Shown piece after piece: positions 11,825 to 22,657 of a stretch of DNA of 64,000 nucleotides (position 1 is the first letter of the stretch; the number at the start of each line of letters is the position of its first letter). The position numbers were made by a program, and so were the translations under genes. Below the pieces are notes generated by a model, which was not told the origin of the DNA, did not search any database, and saw nothing but the letters and a program-made list of their open reading frames with translations. Source of the stretch: Undaria pinnatifida (taxonomy: Eukaryota; Sar; Phaeophyceae; Laminariales; Alariaceae); contig JABAKD010000022.1 of the NCBI GenBank assembly GCA_012845835.1, positions 5,467,444 through 5,531,443 on the forward strand. The letters run 5' to 3'.

Positions 11825-12123
11825 TTTTTTTCCCACACATTTACATTCCAGCTTATGGACAAGCCGTGGACACAGGAGTCTTTCCTTCCCCCCCCCGGTT
11901 CTCGCCTTCAAATTTTATCGCGCATAGGGTTCAGCAATCCCACTGCTCGTCGATTTTTCATCGAGTGTTGCTAACTCACGCTATCGCGCGTTCCGCAAGT
12001 CAATTTGCGCACAAGAAAAAGTCCCCACGAGTTCATACGAGTATGCACTCGGGGGGATTCGAACTCACGAAACTGACCTATACCAGGATCGAGGATGACC
12101 TGATACGCCACCGGGGCGACCGG
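11825..12123 (-). repeat. tRNA-derived SINE-like element, copy 2
   Basis: Reverse complement of the element at 10656. It begins with the T-rich complement of the A tail (TTTTTTCCCACAC) and ends with CCACCGGGGCGACCGG, complementary to the element's head. Box A and box B equivalents are both conserved. Confidence 0.65.
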
Positions 12124-12356
12124 TGTATTCCACCCCACTGGACTTTAGTTCATAGCTGTTGACGCACAACTGCATATTCTGTAGTTGTTGCCGACCTCGT
12201 ATTGCAGTATTAATAGGTTTCCGCTTTTAAGGGATAGAGGAACCGTACGAGTAGAGCGTCCGGACGGACAGATCCGACGTCCCTTAACAGATTTAACACC
12301 ACCTGGAAACAAAAAAAAAAAAAAAACGTCAAGCACCTCCTCGTTGCAGTCTTCAA

Positions 12357-12440
12357 CCCCTCAAGAGCCCCCGAACCCCTTCCTATACTAAATCCAAGTA
12401 ATTTTGTCCCCAAAAACGGGTTTCCAGTTGTAAAGGGGTT
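12357..12440 (+). repeat. Short dispersed repeat M2
   Basis: CCCCTCAAGAGCCC ... GTTTCCAGTTGTAAAGGGG. Closest to the copy at 9927. Confidence 0.6.
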
Positions 12441-13960
12441 AACCGTTGTGCTACTGATGAATGTATCTCGCCCTCATTTCGATATTTCTTGCGCGGAAGG
12501 GGTTGAACCAAGCCTCCCCTGCTCGTCTGTGGTTGAGCCCCACTTTCTCGCATCCGAATGCAAGATGCGTATTCCGGCAGATTAGAGAGCGGGAGGCTAC
12601 CGTCATACCGACATTCTACTACCTGTACTCTGTACTCTACCGCAAAATGAGCAATAGTGAGAATCGCGCAGGAGATGTATCGCTGTCGGCTCGTTTGTGA
12701 TAATACGTATCGTGAATAACAAGGTTTCCAAGATATTGATGGAGGCGTTTCTATTCTGAGGCTGTCACCAAGCCTTCAAGAACTCGCAGTTTTCCCGAGA
12801 AACCTTGTGTTGGCTTGCGAACGGTATTATTGTGTTCATGTCATGCGTGTGAGCGTACCTGTGGAGCGATACGTCGCACACATAGAAATATGTTTATAAA
12901 AGAAAAGGACCCCTCCCAGAAAAAAATTCCACCCACATGGCATAGTACAAGTACCAACAAGCAGATTCAAAATATGAGTACAGACTTGAAATCACACCTG
13001 ACGTCCTGAAAATATATACCAGGTACATGTATTTAAATACTAGAGTGACAGCGTATCAATTTGGAACCGTGGGTTCGTGTCCCACAGAGTTTTTATTCTT
13101 TTTTGGGTGGGAGTAGCTGACTTTAATTATCGAATCCTGTGAGCAACATATAGATAACTAATAGTATTCTGTATTCGTACTCTTCACGATTGTTGTTGTT
13201 TTCTCACATTAACTCTTGTCGAAAATCTAGAGTCCGTGGTCACACAAAGGTGCTGAAGCCCGCTGTATTAAGAGCAACATATAGATAACTAATAGTATTC
13301 TGTATTCGTACTCTTCACGATATTAAAGCCCGGGGGGAGAAAAAACAAAATAAACCGCCTACCATTCATATGATAGAGCAGTATAGTGGAAACTATAGTA
13401 ATACATTTATAAAATAGATGTGATGTTTTACCTAGTTCAAAATTCCCCACGTAAAGTATAAATACCAACACTTACCATTATAGTGGACAAAAAATAGGAC
13501 ACCTCCCAACAAAAAATCACGCATTTAGTATATTACGGGTGCCAACAACGCAGCTTGCAAAGATGAGTATTGACCTAAAATTCGTCAAACTCACGGCTGA
13601 CGTCCTTGAAAACTAGTTGTGAAATACTCCTTTCTATCTTTCTGACGAATTCTTGCGGAACAGTCCAGCTTTTCTTTGATTTCTTGCTCCACCTCATTAT
13701 TTTTATTTTTGCTCGTTTTTCCAGTTGTTTCTGGACTTGGCTCCTTTCTTCAAATTTGGTTTTTCTGCCAAAAACGTTTTCGAACTTTTTCGCGATGTTT
13801 ATCTTCACTTTTGTGCAGAATGTTGAACTTCCTACAATTTGCCGCTACTTCGTCGCCTGTGCATTACTTGCGGAACGGTCCAGCTTTAGCTTTTCTTTGA
13901 TTCCTTCCTGCACCCTTTTTTTTGTACATGCACGAAGTTTCATCGTATCAGCTGAGATCT
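12441..13960. other. Spacer, no gene recognised
   Basis: AT-rich. Contains two copies of a roughly 50-bp segment starting AGCAACATATAGATAACTA (13142 and 13272), and an R1-like end at about 13540-13612 (CAGCTTGCAAAGATGAGTATTGACC) that also occurs at 8208. Open frames are unremarkable. Confidence 0.5.
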
Positions 13961-13964
13961 CAGC

Positions 13965-14310
13965 TTGGCTCATGATATCAGCTCAGCTCCGCCCAGCGCT
14001 CCACCGCAGCGCCTTAGCTCAGCAGCGCAGCGCCGTGCAGTGCCGTGTCCTGCGATGCGTGGTGCGGCACTGTGTTATGCTGTGCGGTCCTGTGCTGTGC
14101 CGTGCTGTGCCGTGGTGTGCCGTGCTGAGCGCTCTGCTGTACTTACTATTTGGTGCATGTGCTACTCTGTAGTACCATGCCAGGTCCCAGCTGAGCTCGG
14201 TTTGGTTCATCAGCTCAGCTCAGCTCAGCTCAGCAGTGCATCGCCGCGCTAGCTCAGCAGAGCGCAGCGTTTGCGTTGCCGTGCTGCGTGCTTTGCTGTA
14301 CTTACTCGTT
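13965..14310. repeat. Degenerate AGCTCAGC / GCCGTGC repeats
   Basis: Imperfect repeats of CAGCTCAGC and of CTGTGCCGTG-like units. They recur at 14415-14530. The frames over them (Ala/Cys/Val-rich) are artefacts. Confidence 0.6.
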
Positions 14311-14670
14311 CGTACATGACAGTGCCATTCGAAGTATCATAGCACGTACCGGTACTACTAATACTACACAAGGTTTGTACATACTACGTTGTTGAATCAC
14401 AAACAATTCACCCCCAGCTCAGGTCAGCATGGCTATATATGGCTCAGCAGCGCAGCGCAGTGCGGTGCCGTGCGGTGGCGTGCCTTGCTCTGCGTTTTGC
14501 GGTGATGTGTCGTGCGGCGCTGTGCTTTCTTTCGAACATACAGCAGTAGTGCCGAGTATGACACAGGTACCTGGTACCGGTATGTACGTGTTGTGTACTC
14601 TTCTTTTTGCTTTCTTCAGTTGATTGTCCTCTCTCGGTTCCCATGCCCCCCCCCCTCCGCCGCAAATTAC

Positions 14671-15791
14671 GCTTGGGATGCACACATAGCGGAAGTAATA
14701 GGAAAGGGTAAATCACAAGTAGGCAAGATGGATGCGATACTAACAGACTTGCACCTTGACGCTAGGATTGAAATGTGTATTCTGATGAATGTGATTGTAC
14801 CAAAATTAGAGTATGCAGGAGAAGTATGGAAAGGGAACACGAAGTTCGTAGAACAGCTGGAAACCGTGCAGATGACAGCAGCTAAAGTATACTAGGATGC
14901 TCAAGTGCGACGAGTAATACAGTATTAAGAGCAGAACTAGGAATGTGCCCACTTGAAACAAATAAGAGACATGAGGAAGTTGAAATGGCGATATAAAGTA
15001 AAGAATATGCCAGAAAAGAGGTTGCCAGCCATAGTTGATAGGACAGTATGGGAGAACATAACAAAAGGGCGAGCTGGAATATGATGGGACAACGTAGTCG
15101 AGAAAATATGGAAGGATTTAGGGGGAGACCAAGACAACGTAGTCGAGAAAATATGGAAGGATTTAGGGGGAGACCTACCTCTTGGTCTCCCCCTAAATCC
15201 TTCCATATTTTCTCGACTACGTTGTCCCATCTTATTCCAGCTCGCCCTTTTGCCATTTTCTCCCATAGGCACTGTCTGTAGATAAGTTTGACGGGTACAA
15301 GACAGAAGTAAAATAAACAATAGAAGAAAGAGAGAGGATAGCGCTAAGAAATATGGTGAAAGAGGAGAAGCACTTAAGAGGTATACGGGGAGTTGAGGGA
15401 AGATATTGGAATGAAAGCGTGTCTGCACGGCCCAATGAACTACGCGAACAAGCTGAAACTGCGATTTCATGTAGGGGACCTGGACCTACCAGAAAGAAGA
15501 AAGAGATTTACCAGGTATACCAGTCGTCCGGAGGAGGAGGGCGTGGCTATAAATATATGCCCGTGTTGCACAACAATACAGAGTAGGACTCGCATGGTAG
15601 GAGAATGTGAAATATACAAGGAGGAACGGGATGCGTTAGAGGAGATGAGGAAATTAGACGTATGTGACATGGAAGAGTTTGGTAGCCTAGAGAGTAGCGA
15701 GAAAACGATCGCGATCCTAGGAGATAGATGGTGGCCGCAGACGGCGAAACAGGACGGGGATTGGATAAGCAAACAGTTTCTATGTAATTGA
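14671..15791 (+). pseudogene. LINE ORF2 C-terminal remnant
   Basis: The first open part (to 14895) reads as a typical segment downstream of the reverse-transcriptase core, including VPKLEYAGEVW and QLETVQM. After the stop at 14895 the reading continues in another frame with LGCSSATSNTVLRAELGM, the motif that normally follows, so a one-base frameshift separates them. A second break precedes KNMPEKRLPAIVDR. The last open part (about 15393-15791) contains a Cys-rich motif (ICPCC and a later GEC) like the terminal zinc-finger region of such ORFs. The N-terminal endonuclease and the catalytic core are absent. Non-functional. Confidence 0.75.
15048..15266. repeat. Foldback with tandem copy inside the LINE
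   Basis: The arms 15048-15133 and 15181-15266 are inverted copies with few mismatches. The 47-bp spacer is a second direct copy of the inner arm (ACAACGTAGTCGAGAAAATA). The structure disrupts the LINE reading frame. Confidence 0.85.
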
Positions 15792-15942
15792 TGGAAGAAG
15801 CATAATGAGTGGCCAAATGTCGGAGGTGTCTCTATTAGGAGTAGAAACGGTGCTCCGTCTCGAAAGAGATGCGTGATCAATGGTCCAATGACTAAGGCAA
15901 GCAACAAATGAGTACGCCCCCCCACCCCCCCCCCCACCCCGT

Positions 15943-16530
15943 AAATTACACAGGGCGGTACTGCCGATCAGAACGTGACATCAATAGCGCACAGCACAGC
16001 GCAGGGCAATTAGCTCTGCACAATCACCTCTTGGCATTATCAATCCGCTATTCGCACCAAGTAATAAAAATGGGCCTCTTCTTTCTGCTCCCTTTACATA
16101 TTTAGTTGCATTCTTCCTTGCACGAGCGTAGCGGGCGGCGTCAGCCGCCCGCGGAGCGGAGCCCTGTGCTTTCTTTAGAACACACAGAGTACCAACAGGT
16201 ATTATGCAACGTGCCAGGTACCAGGGTACCGGTATGTACGTGTGTGTACTCGTCTTTTTGCTTTCGTCACTGATTTCTGTCCTCCATCTCGGTCCTCTTC
16301 GTGATTTTTCCTTCACAAATTACACCCGTACTGCGGATCAGAAGGGGACATCGCCAACAAACACACAGCACAGCACAGACAGGGCAATCAGCTCCGCACA
16401 AGCAGCTGTTGACATCATCAAATAGCTAGTTGCACCAAATCATAGCCCTCTTCTTTCTGCCCCCTTCACATTAAGTTGAAACCTTCCTTGCGCGAGCGTA
16501 CGCCGCCCGCGGAGCGGAGCCCTTGTAGAT
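15943..16530 (+). repeat. Duplicated repeat with GC-rich palindromic end
   Basis: Two related units, 15943-16165 and 16310-16525. Each runs from AAATTACAC through CACAGCACAG and CTCTTCTTTCTGC to a GC-rich palindrome (GCCGCCCGCGGAGCGGAGCCC). A third upstream part lies at 14518-14670, separated from the first by the LINE insertion. The palindromic end is also seen at 57330-57375. Confidence 0.65.
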
Positions 16531-16728
16531 AAATACCATGTTGCTTTGTACTACTGCTGTGACGTATACGTATGTGTGGGGTAATCTTGCCGCAGTTGTC
16601 CGTTGTCACCTTTAAAAAGCTGCGCTAAGCCCTTGTAGCACCGCACTCCCGACACGGGGACAAATTATATTGAGTTAGACTATAATGGGATATAATAATG
16701 TTGGGAGTTGGAAATGGGTTAAATATCT

Positions 16729-17003
16729 ATCTCCAATCGCCACACCATCTATCATGTCATACCATACGTCATGCGCTTTGCTCTGTACCTGGTGTGGTGT
16801 GTGGTGCATCGGTTGTGATATGCCCCATGTGCGGTCACTGGTCACCGGCTCTATCATCTGTCGCTAAACCCCCATCGCCAATCGCCACACCATCCATGAT
16901 GTCATACCATACGTCGTACGCTTTGCTCTGTACCTGGTATGATAGGTGGTACATTGTGATATGCCCCATGTGCGGTCACTGGTCACCGGCTCAATCATAT
17001 ATG
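16729..17003 (+). repeat. Tandem duplication of about 145 bp
   Basis: CAATCGCCACACCATC...GGTCACTGGTCACCGGCTC occurs twice in a row (from about 16729 and about 16876) with small differences. Confidence 0.8.
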
Positions 17004-17229
17004 GCTGTGTGATGGCTGTGTGATGTGTTATGTGTGATACGATGTGTTCTTCTAGGGGCCTTGAAGGGCCGCCGGAGGCCGCTCCCCTCAAACCGCTTGG
17101 CATGCATGATGCATGATATTTATGATGATATATAAAATCCCCACTCGGACCAATTTTCAATTTCGAAGCTGATTTGACAACACGCTGAGCCATTTGTTTG
17201 TGAAAAATATATCGACGAGATATTTTTCC

Positions 17230-18015
17230 AAGCCAACGAAAAGTTGCACATCCCGGACAGCTCATGAGTCCGCTCACACGACGTTTATAGCTCACGCCTT
17301 CCAAAGATGTGCAAGTGAGCTGTCTCCTATATAGCTTAAGCCAGATAAAACATGTGTTGTAGCTGATATAGCTCACCCCGGGAGAGTATGTGCAGATGAG
17401 TCATCTTCTACAGCTCAAGCTATGAAAACATGTGCAGATGAGCTACGTCCTGTTGCTCAAACCGGGAACGCATGTATGTGCAGCTCATGTAGCTCACATA
17501 GCTCACCGGTGAGCTACACTCGAAAAGAGCTAGCTCGAGCTACGGTGGTCTGATTTGTCCGGGGTGTTGAGTATTCCACACGTCGTGTGAGGGTTGGTTG
17601 CCAACTGTCCAACCAAATTAATACCCAAGCGCACCACCTTCTGCCCAGCACGCTTGGTTGTCCAACGAAATACGCAAACGCACCACCTTCTTCAGCAGAT
17701 ATTTTCTGCTCATGAGTTCGCTCATCTATCATGTATACCTCACGCGTTCGAAACAGGTGCAGATGAGTTACCTCCTATAGCTCATCCCGAGGAAACACGT
17801 GGAGTTCATGCAGCTCCTATAGACCACCCAGGGCAAATATGTATGTGCAGATGAGCTACCTTCTGTAGCTCAAGCTTTGAAAACAAGTGAAGATGAGCTA
17901 TGTTTTACAGCTCAAACCACGAAAACATGTGTCTAGCTCATGTAGTTCGTATAACTCACCGGTGAGCTACTTTCGAAAATAGTCAACTCGAGCTACGGTG
18001 GGCTGATCTGTCCGG
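17230..18015 (+). repeat. Duplicated AGCTCA-rich block
   Basis: Two diverged copies (about 17215-17560 and about 17690-18015) share CTCATGAG, GATGAGCTA, CTCACCGGTGAGCTAC and CTCGAGCTACGGTGG in the same order, ending with TGTCCGGGG. Within each, AGCTCA/TGAGCT words form many small inverted repeats. Confidence 0.7.
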
Positions 18016-18772
18016 GGCGTAAAAAGTTGGTTGTTCCCTCCTTGTCACTCCTTGTTGTGGACAACATCGTCGGAAATCGTTTGCGGGGTTGGGTGTGTCG
18101 TCTCTAGTCTTGCGTGTTATGTTATAATTTGTACGGTTGGGGGCAGAGGCCACCGGAGGCAGGAGTTTTTTGCGAATCATGTTTTTTTGCGCTAACACGT
18201 TCTTTGTACGATTCGTTATCCTAGAGAGGGATACGCTTTCCCGCAGTCGCGAGGTACCTGGGTACGGGACAGGGGTGTACATCGCAAATACAGAAGTAGT
18301 GAAGACAGTTGGCCGTGCAATGCCAAACGTGAGTGGAACGTTTACACAAGCCAGAACACCAGACAAATAGCCGGGGGAGAAAGATACAAAAATGACGGAA
18401 TAAATACGAATGCAAATACAAGTACAAAACACAAAGAAAAACAGAACGGAAGAAAAAGAAGAAACGGTACTCCCATGCGTAAATATAATATAATCGCCCG
18501 AAACCACTTGATGAAGCGCATTTTTCAACATTGCACGCCGAATGATGCAAAGACTCCTCTTTTTTTGTTGCCGCGAAAAAGGCACGCGCAGCTTTTATTG
18601 CACTTACGGCGAAAACTATTGCGCGGCACGCAGCCCATGACGCCAAACCCGCCTTCCGGCGCCTGTTGCTATACAGCAATTTCCGACCCGAAAGCTGCGT
18701 CATCAGCGCAACGTTTATGTATTCCTGGGATAACATTATTTAGTAGTTTATATTTTTCAATGTCTGTGTTTT
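18016..18772. other. Spacer, no gene recognised
   Basis: Frames of up to about 200 codons exist on the minus strand, but they are Phe/Cys/Ser-rich, AT-driven and without a domain. Confidence 0.45.
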
Positions 18773-19061
18773 ATAGCCTATCCTTCGCTTTGCCCGGGGA
18801 ATCGATTTTCAGATGAGACAAACGACTGGTCAGGAAAAAGTATGTGAGGCTGGGTTGGTGCTCAGCTTGTGTGCCAAAGCGTGCAACAATAACACCAATA
18901 AGGAGCCGCATCAAACGCGTCCCCTGTTAATACGAAACGCCTCTATACTGTAACCGTGAAACCTGTAACGGTCACACACGATTCGTAAGGTCCCTCCTAG
19001 CATATTGCGATTGTCTAATCTGAAAATTGATTCTCCGGGCAAAAGGGAAGGATAGGCTATG
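18773..19061. mobile_element. MITE-like inverted repeat
   Basis: The ends are inverted copies of about 50 bp: TAGCCTATCCTTCGCTTTGC at the left and the complement GGGAAGGATAGGCTA at the right, each with a GATTTTCAGAT/ATCTGAAAAT partner. The spacer is about 180 bp and has no coding potential. Confidence 0.65.
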
Positions 19062-19282
19062 TATGCCGGATATGTAGGGTATGTTGCCCGCGGCCATGTT
19101 ATGTATTGTATAGAAGATATGGCCGTTAGTGTTGGTGACTTGCCCGAGCTGGTTGATGGTCCACTCAGAGCACGCGGGTCTCGCCCGGCAACATGACGAG
19201 CTGTAGATCATGCAGATCATATACACCAAATATACAGATCATCAACAGGAGCCTGATCTGTCTGATGTGTGCATTACTTTTT

Positions 19283-19400
19283 TTTTCCATCTTGCGGCGA
19301 ATGGGGAAAAATAAAACTTGCGCTCACCACACTTGCACGTATTGTCATGCATATCGTGTCAATTTACTACTATTAAAAGTATTAATACTGTTGTAACTCC
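19283..19400 (+). repeat. Dispersed repeat R2
   Basis: GCGGCGAATGGGGAAAAATA followed by CTCACCACACTTGCACG. Related to 6893-7090 and 29895-30065. Confidence 0.5.
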
Positions 19401-20164
19401 TTACTGCATCTTCTTTCACGAACTCCTGACTGCTGTGTCTTCGTTCAGAGATTTTTTTCACTCGCTGGCAAACATGTCTCGAGACGGCACCTCGACCCTT
19501 GACAGACGCTGTCAATTCAAGCGCCTGGACAGACTGCCTTGGCGGACAAACCGGAGGACACGAAAATAATATCTCGTTTTGGGGAACCGCCTGGCCATAC
19601 TATTCAAGACATGTAAAATTGGGGGTTCCGCACATAAAATTGAGGCCTTTTCTCGTACCAGGGGGATGTGGGACAATCCGTCTAGGTCTAGACAGATGGA
19701 AATGTCTTGACGGAATTCCTTGACTGACTGACCGCTTGACGCTTGCCCGACTGCTGACACCTTCGTCGTAGGCGGTCGGGGGTTAGGATTGGCGTTGGGG
19801 TTTTCATTAGGGATATACGTTACCGGTGGCGGTAGCACTAAGGTAATTGCTGTGGTTGTGGGTGGTTGACAGCATTTCTTGCTTGTGGCGGTGACATAAT
19901 GTGCCGTAGCGTCCCCAAACGGAAACGCCTCCATTGTCATTGGAAAACTTGTCCAATTGCGCATTCCTACGGTAAATACCGCGCCCCGAGATGTTTTTTT
20001 GTTTTTTTCGCGGTAACAGCGGTAACTATTAATAGGGTTGATGTGCCATTTAGTTGTGTTACCGTTTTTTTTTTTTGCCGCAAAATTGGGGCAATGCTTC
20101 CACGTTCATATATTTAAAAAATGAATGAAAAAATACGCTTCAGTTGTGATATCGACCAAAAATG

Positions 20165-20262
20165 TTGTTTTTTGTCAAAACTCAGCTTTGCAAGCTGCGT
20201 GATACCTCGATCGCGCGTGTTACGGAGTGTGTATAGTAGCCCCGTGAAGGATACGGATGTAT
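20165..20262 (-). repeat. Dispersed repeat R1, partial
   Basis: AGCTTTGCAAGCTGCGTGAT, CGATCGCGCGTGTTACGGAG and CCCGTGAAGGATAC blocks in the order of the minus-strand R1 copies. Confidence 0.5.
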
Positions 20263-20299
20263 CTTCGGACCAGTTCTTGTCAGATAGTGTGGGATAAGA

Positions 20300-20385
20300 A
20301 TAGTGGAAGCACCTCCCGTAGGACCGGTGCTACCATGGTGGGATAAGAGTGGTGGAAGCACCTCCCGTAGGGCCGGTGCTACTAC
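20300..20385 (+). repeat. Tandem duplication of about 45 bp
   Basis: GGGATAAGA...GTGGAAGCACCTCCCGTAG...CCGGTGCTAC occurs twice in succession. Confidence 0.8.
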
Positions 20386-20643
20386 CCCGTCCGCGAAAAG
20401 GGCCCCCGAGTGTTTCCAGCGGTTGTGCGCGAGTGGTCCCGGGTGAAGGCCTAGAGATGAGCAGTCTCAAATATACTCTTGTTTCTGGATTCTCTGGTTG
20501 GAGCGACGAAGTCTTCACAAGAGTGACATGCTGACCATCGATCTGTCCTGGGGAACTCCTTTTATTGTTTAGGGGGTAGGGGACCGTTCGAGAACTATCC
20601 CCACCCCCTTCCTGGGTAGCACAGGTCGGTGACCCCCCTGCTC

Positions 20644-21034
20644 TACTTGGGTCTACCGGGTTTGTATGCAAGTTCCTGTGTACTCCCTGTATACGTGGCA
20701 GGGCAGCGGAGATCCAGCCCAGGCCTGATGCTCGGGTTGTTAGTGCTGTCGAGTCATGATGGAACATGCGGTGGACGTCGATCGCTACTTCTCCGAAGTG
20801 ATCTCTCTTCTGCTCTTCTTCTTGATGTAATGTAAAGGGACACTCACACACCTGTATTGATGGAATGAAGACCGACGAGTGAGATCTGGCGTGCTGCATC
20901 AGGGGTCGGGTGGTTCACACTTGATCCTACAGCTCTTCGAGCGCCCATCTCACACACTACCAGGGCGTACACAAACTAAATCGTGGATCCAAAACGCCAG
21001 ATCCCTGCACTCGCTACAGATGGAAGCTCTTGCG
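20644..21034 (+). repeat. Dispersed 390-bp repeat R3, copy 1
   Basis: From TACTTGGGTCTACCGGG to GATGGAAGCTCTTGCG. The whole stretch recurs at 35942-36323 with scattered substitutions. Minus-strand frames over both copies (MFHHDSTALTT...) are shared, but are broken differently and show no known family. Confidence 0.75.
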
Positions 21035-21245
21035 CTAAAACAACAATGATCGAAAGTGCGTGTCACCGCCGTACCCGATTGCTTTTGCTATTCCAGCCAG
21101 CCTCCTCCATGGATAGTTTTGGGTGGAGCGACCGGCCACAAATTAGAGCACCTCTAAAGAGGTGTTGGGGAAGGTCGGTATTCATATCGTGAAAACACGG
21201 AACGACTTCCTCCATGTGAATGTTAATCGGGACTAAATATATGAA

Positions 21246-21554
21246 CCGGTCGCCCCGGTGGCGTATCAGGTTGTCCTCGAGCCTGGTATAGGTCATTTTC
21301 GTGAGTTCGAGCCCCGCCGAGTTCACACTCTTGTATACTCGTTTGACTTTTTCTTGTGCACAAATTGACTTGCGGAAAGCGCGAGAGCGTGAGTTAGCAA
21401 CACTCGATGAAAAATCGACGAGCAGTGGGGTTGCTGAACCCTATGCACGATAAAAATTGAAGGAAGAACCGGGGGGGAAAAGGGACGACACCTGTGACCA
21501 CGGCTTGTCCAGAAGCTGGAAAGTAGATGTGTGGGAAAAAAATAAAATAAAAAA
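21246..21554 (+). repeat. tRNA-derived SINE-like element, copy 3
   Basis: CCGGTCGCCCCGGTGGCGTA head, box-B-like GAGTTCGAGCCCC, the shared body, and an A-rich end (GGGAAAAAAATAAAATAAAA). Full-length match to the copies at 10656 and 11825. Confidence 0.65.
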
Positions 21555-22180
21555 TGACACGTCCCTTGTTTATCCCTGGTTTACAACAGTTTGTACAGCA
21601 GAATAGTACGGTACGGTATATTTCAACCATTCGTCAAAGCGGGGCCAATTATCGCACATGCCAGGTATAATACAGGTCCTCTATACCAGTGTCAGGGATG
21701 GTACATATCATATCATGGTAACCTTGGTTAGGGTCAACACCGGATACGAACCGGCCGGTGGGCCGGTGGTCGGCGGGTACGGTACAGCAGTGCCACGAGA
21801 AATTTTGGGTTGTGTTCCCTTCACCGCTGCAAAGGTTTCCCTACTAAATTACAGGTGGTTATTAACAGTCCCCGAAAGTGTGGATGCAGTGGTAAAAGGG
21901 TTTTATAATAGTACCAGGGTATGTACTACTCCGCAGTGGGTTCAAGTACCGTTAACGACAGCGTAACGATTAGAGTTATCGTACACGCATAGCACTGTTG
22001 AAAACCGCGGGGGAGGTGAATGATCATCCCCGGGTTTCCGTCTATAGTCGGTGTGTTGATTCAAACCGCACCTGCTGCATTTTTCTCTAAACTACACCCC
22101 CCTCTCCCACTCGCTACGCCCCCTCCCCCCTGCCCCGTCCCTTTTTGTTACCGTACGCCCTCCTCCCCTCCCCATCCTCT
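21555..22180. other. Spacer upstream of the SPX-EXS exons
   Basis: Contains one 102-codon frame (21658-21966, +) without a recognisable domain. I looked here for the missing first SPX exon (the conserved start with W..Y..Y..LK) and did not find it. Confidence 0.45.
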
Positions 22181-22372
22181 CCTCTCGTCTGTCTGTCTGT
22201 TTGTCTGTCTGTCGGTCGGTCGGTCGGTCCGTCTGTCTGTCTGTCTGTCGGTCTGTCTGTCGGTCTGTCTGTCTGTCTGTCCGTCCGTCCGTCCGTCCGT
22301 CCGTCCGTCCGTCCGTCGGTCGGTCGGTCGGTCTGTCTTGCCTGTCCCTCTGTCTCTCTGTCTCTCTGTCGT
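22180..22372. repeat. GTCT/GTCC/GTCG tetranucleotide array
   Basis: About 190 bp of GTCN repeats ending 40 bp before the acceptor of the first identified SPX exon. Long frames on both strands over it (Ser-Val-Cys-Leu or Asp-Arg-Gln-Thr) are artefacts. Confidence 0.95.
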
Positions 22373-22411
22373 GTCCGTTTGTGGATTATCTCCACTCTTC
22401 TGTTTTCCCAG

Positions 22412-22657
22412 GAACTGGTGCGCATGTGGGCTTTCTATCGCCGGGAGATCGACCAGTGCGCCGCCAAGCTCTCCCGCCTCCACGACACCTCCGCCGATTC
22501 CCGACACCAGCTGCACCGGAAGGTCGCCGGTTCGGAGCCGAGGGAGGATGTGAATATGAGCAGCCCTTCTTCGCCCACGGCGCCACTGCTGCGCAACGCG
22601 GAGCTGCAGTACAGCCCCCCCGCCTCCAGGGGCAGCACATTGCGTCCGAATTTGCAG
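22412..22657 (+). CDS. SPX-EXS exon 1 found (SPX helix)
   Basis: 82 codons, phase 0 to phase 0, acceptor TTTTCCCAG. ELVRMWAFYRREIDQC matches the SPX helix that usually reads EL.KV..FY. A Ser/Pro linker follows, ending LRPNLQ. The donor (GTGGAG) is weak. An upstream exon carrying the SPX start must exist, because this exon begins in mid-domain. Confidence 0.8.

Larger units (their letters stand above)
14671..15942 (+). mobile_element. 5'-truncated LINE with poly-C tail
   Basis: A non-LTR retrotransposon fragment bounded by the direct repeat AAATTAC at 14664-14670 and 15943-15949, which I read as its target-site duplication. It holds the C-terminal end of a reverse-transcriptase ORF, a stop at 15789-15791, a 3' UTR of about 120 bp and a C-rich tail (CCCCCCC, then an A-interrupted C run). 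The flanks rejoin into a repeat that exists uninterrupted at 16310-16525, supporting insertion. The element is broken by frame changes and an internal foldback. Confidence 0.8.

Noticed and set aside
20330-20899. 189-codon minus-strand frame, partly shared with 35577-36134
   Set aside because: The shared part is the R3 repeat. The frames diverge outside it and no family is recognisable.
22114-22425. Asp/Arg/Thr/Gln repeat protein (minus) and Ser/Val/Cys/Leu repeats (plus)
   Set aside because: Artefact of the GTCN tetranucleotide array. Only the part of the plus frame after 22412 is a real exon.
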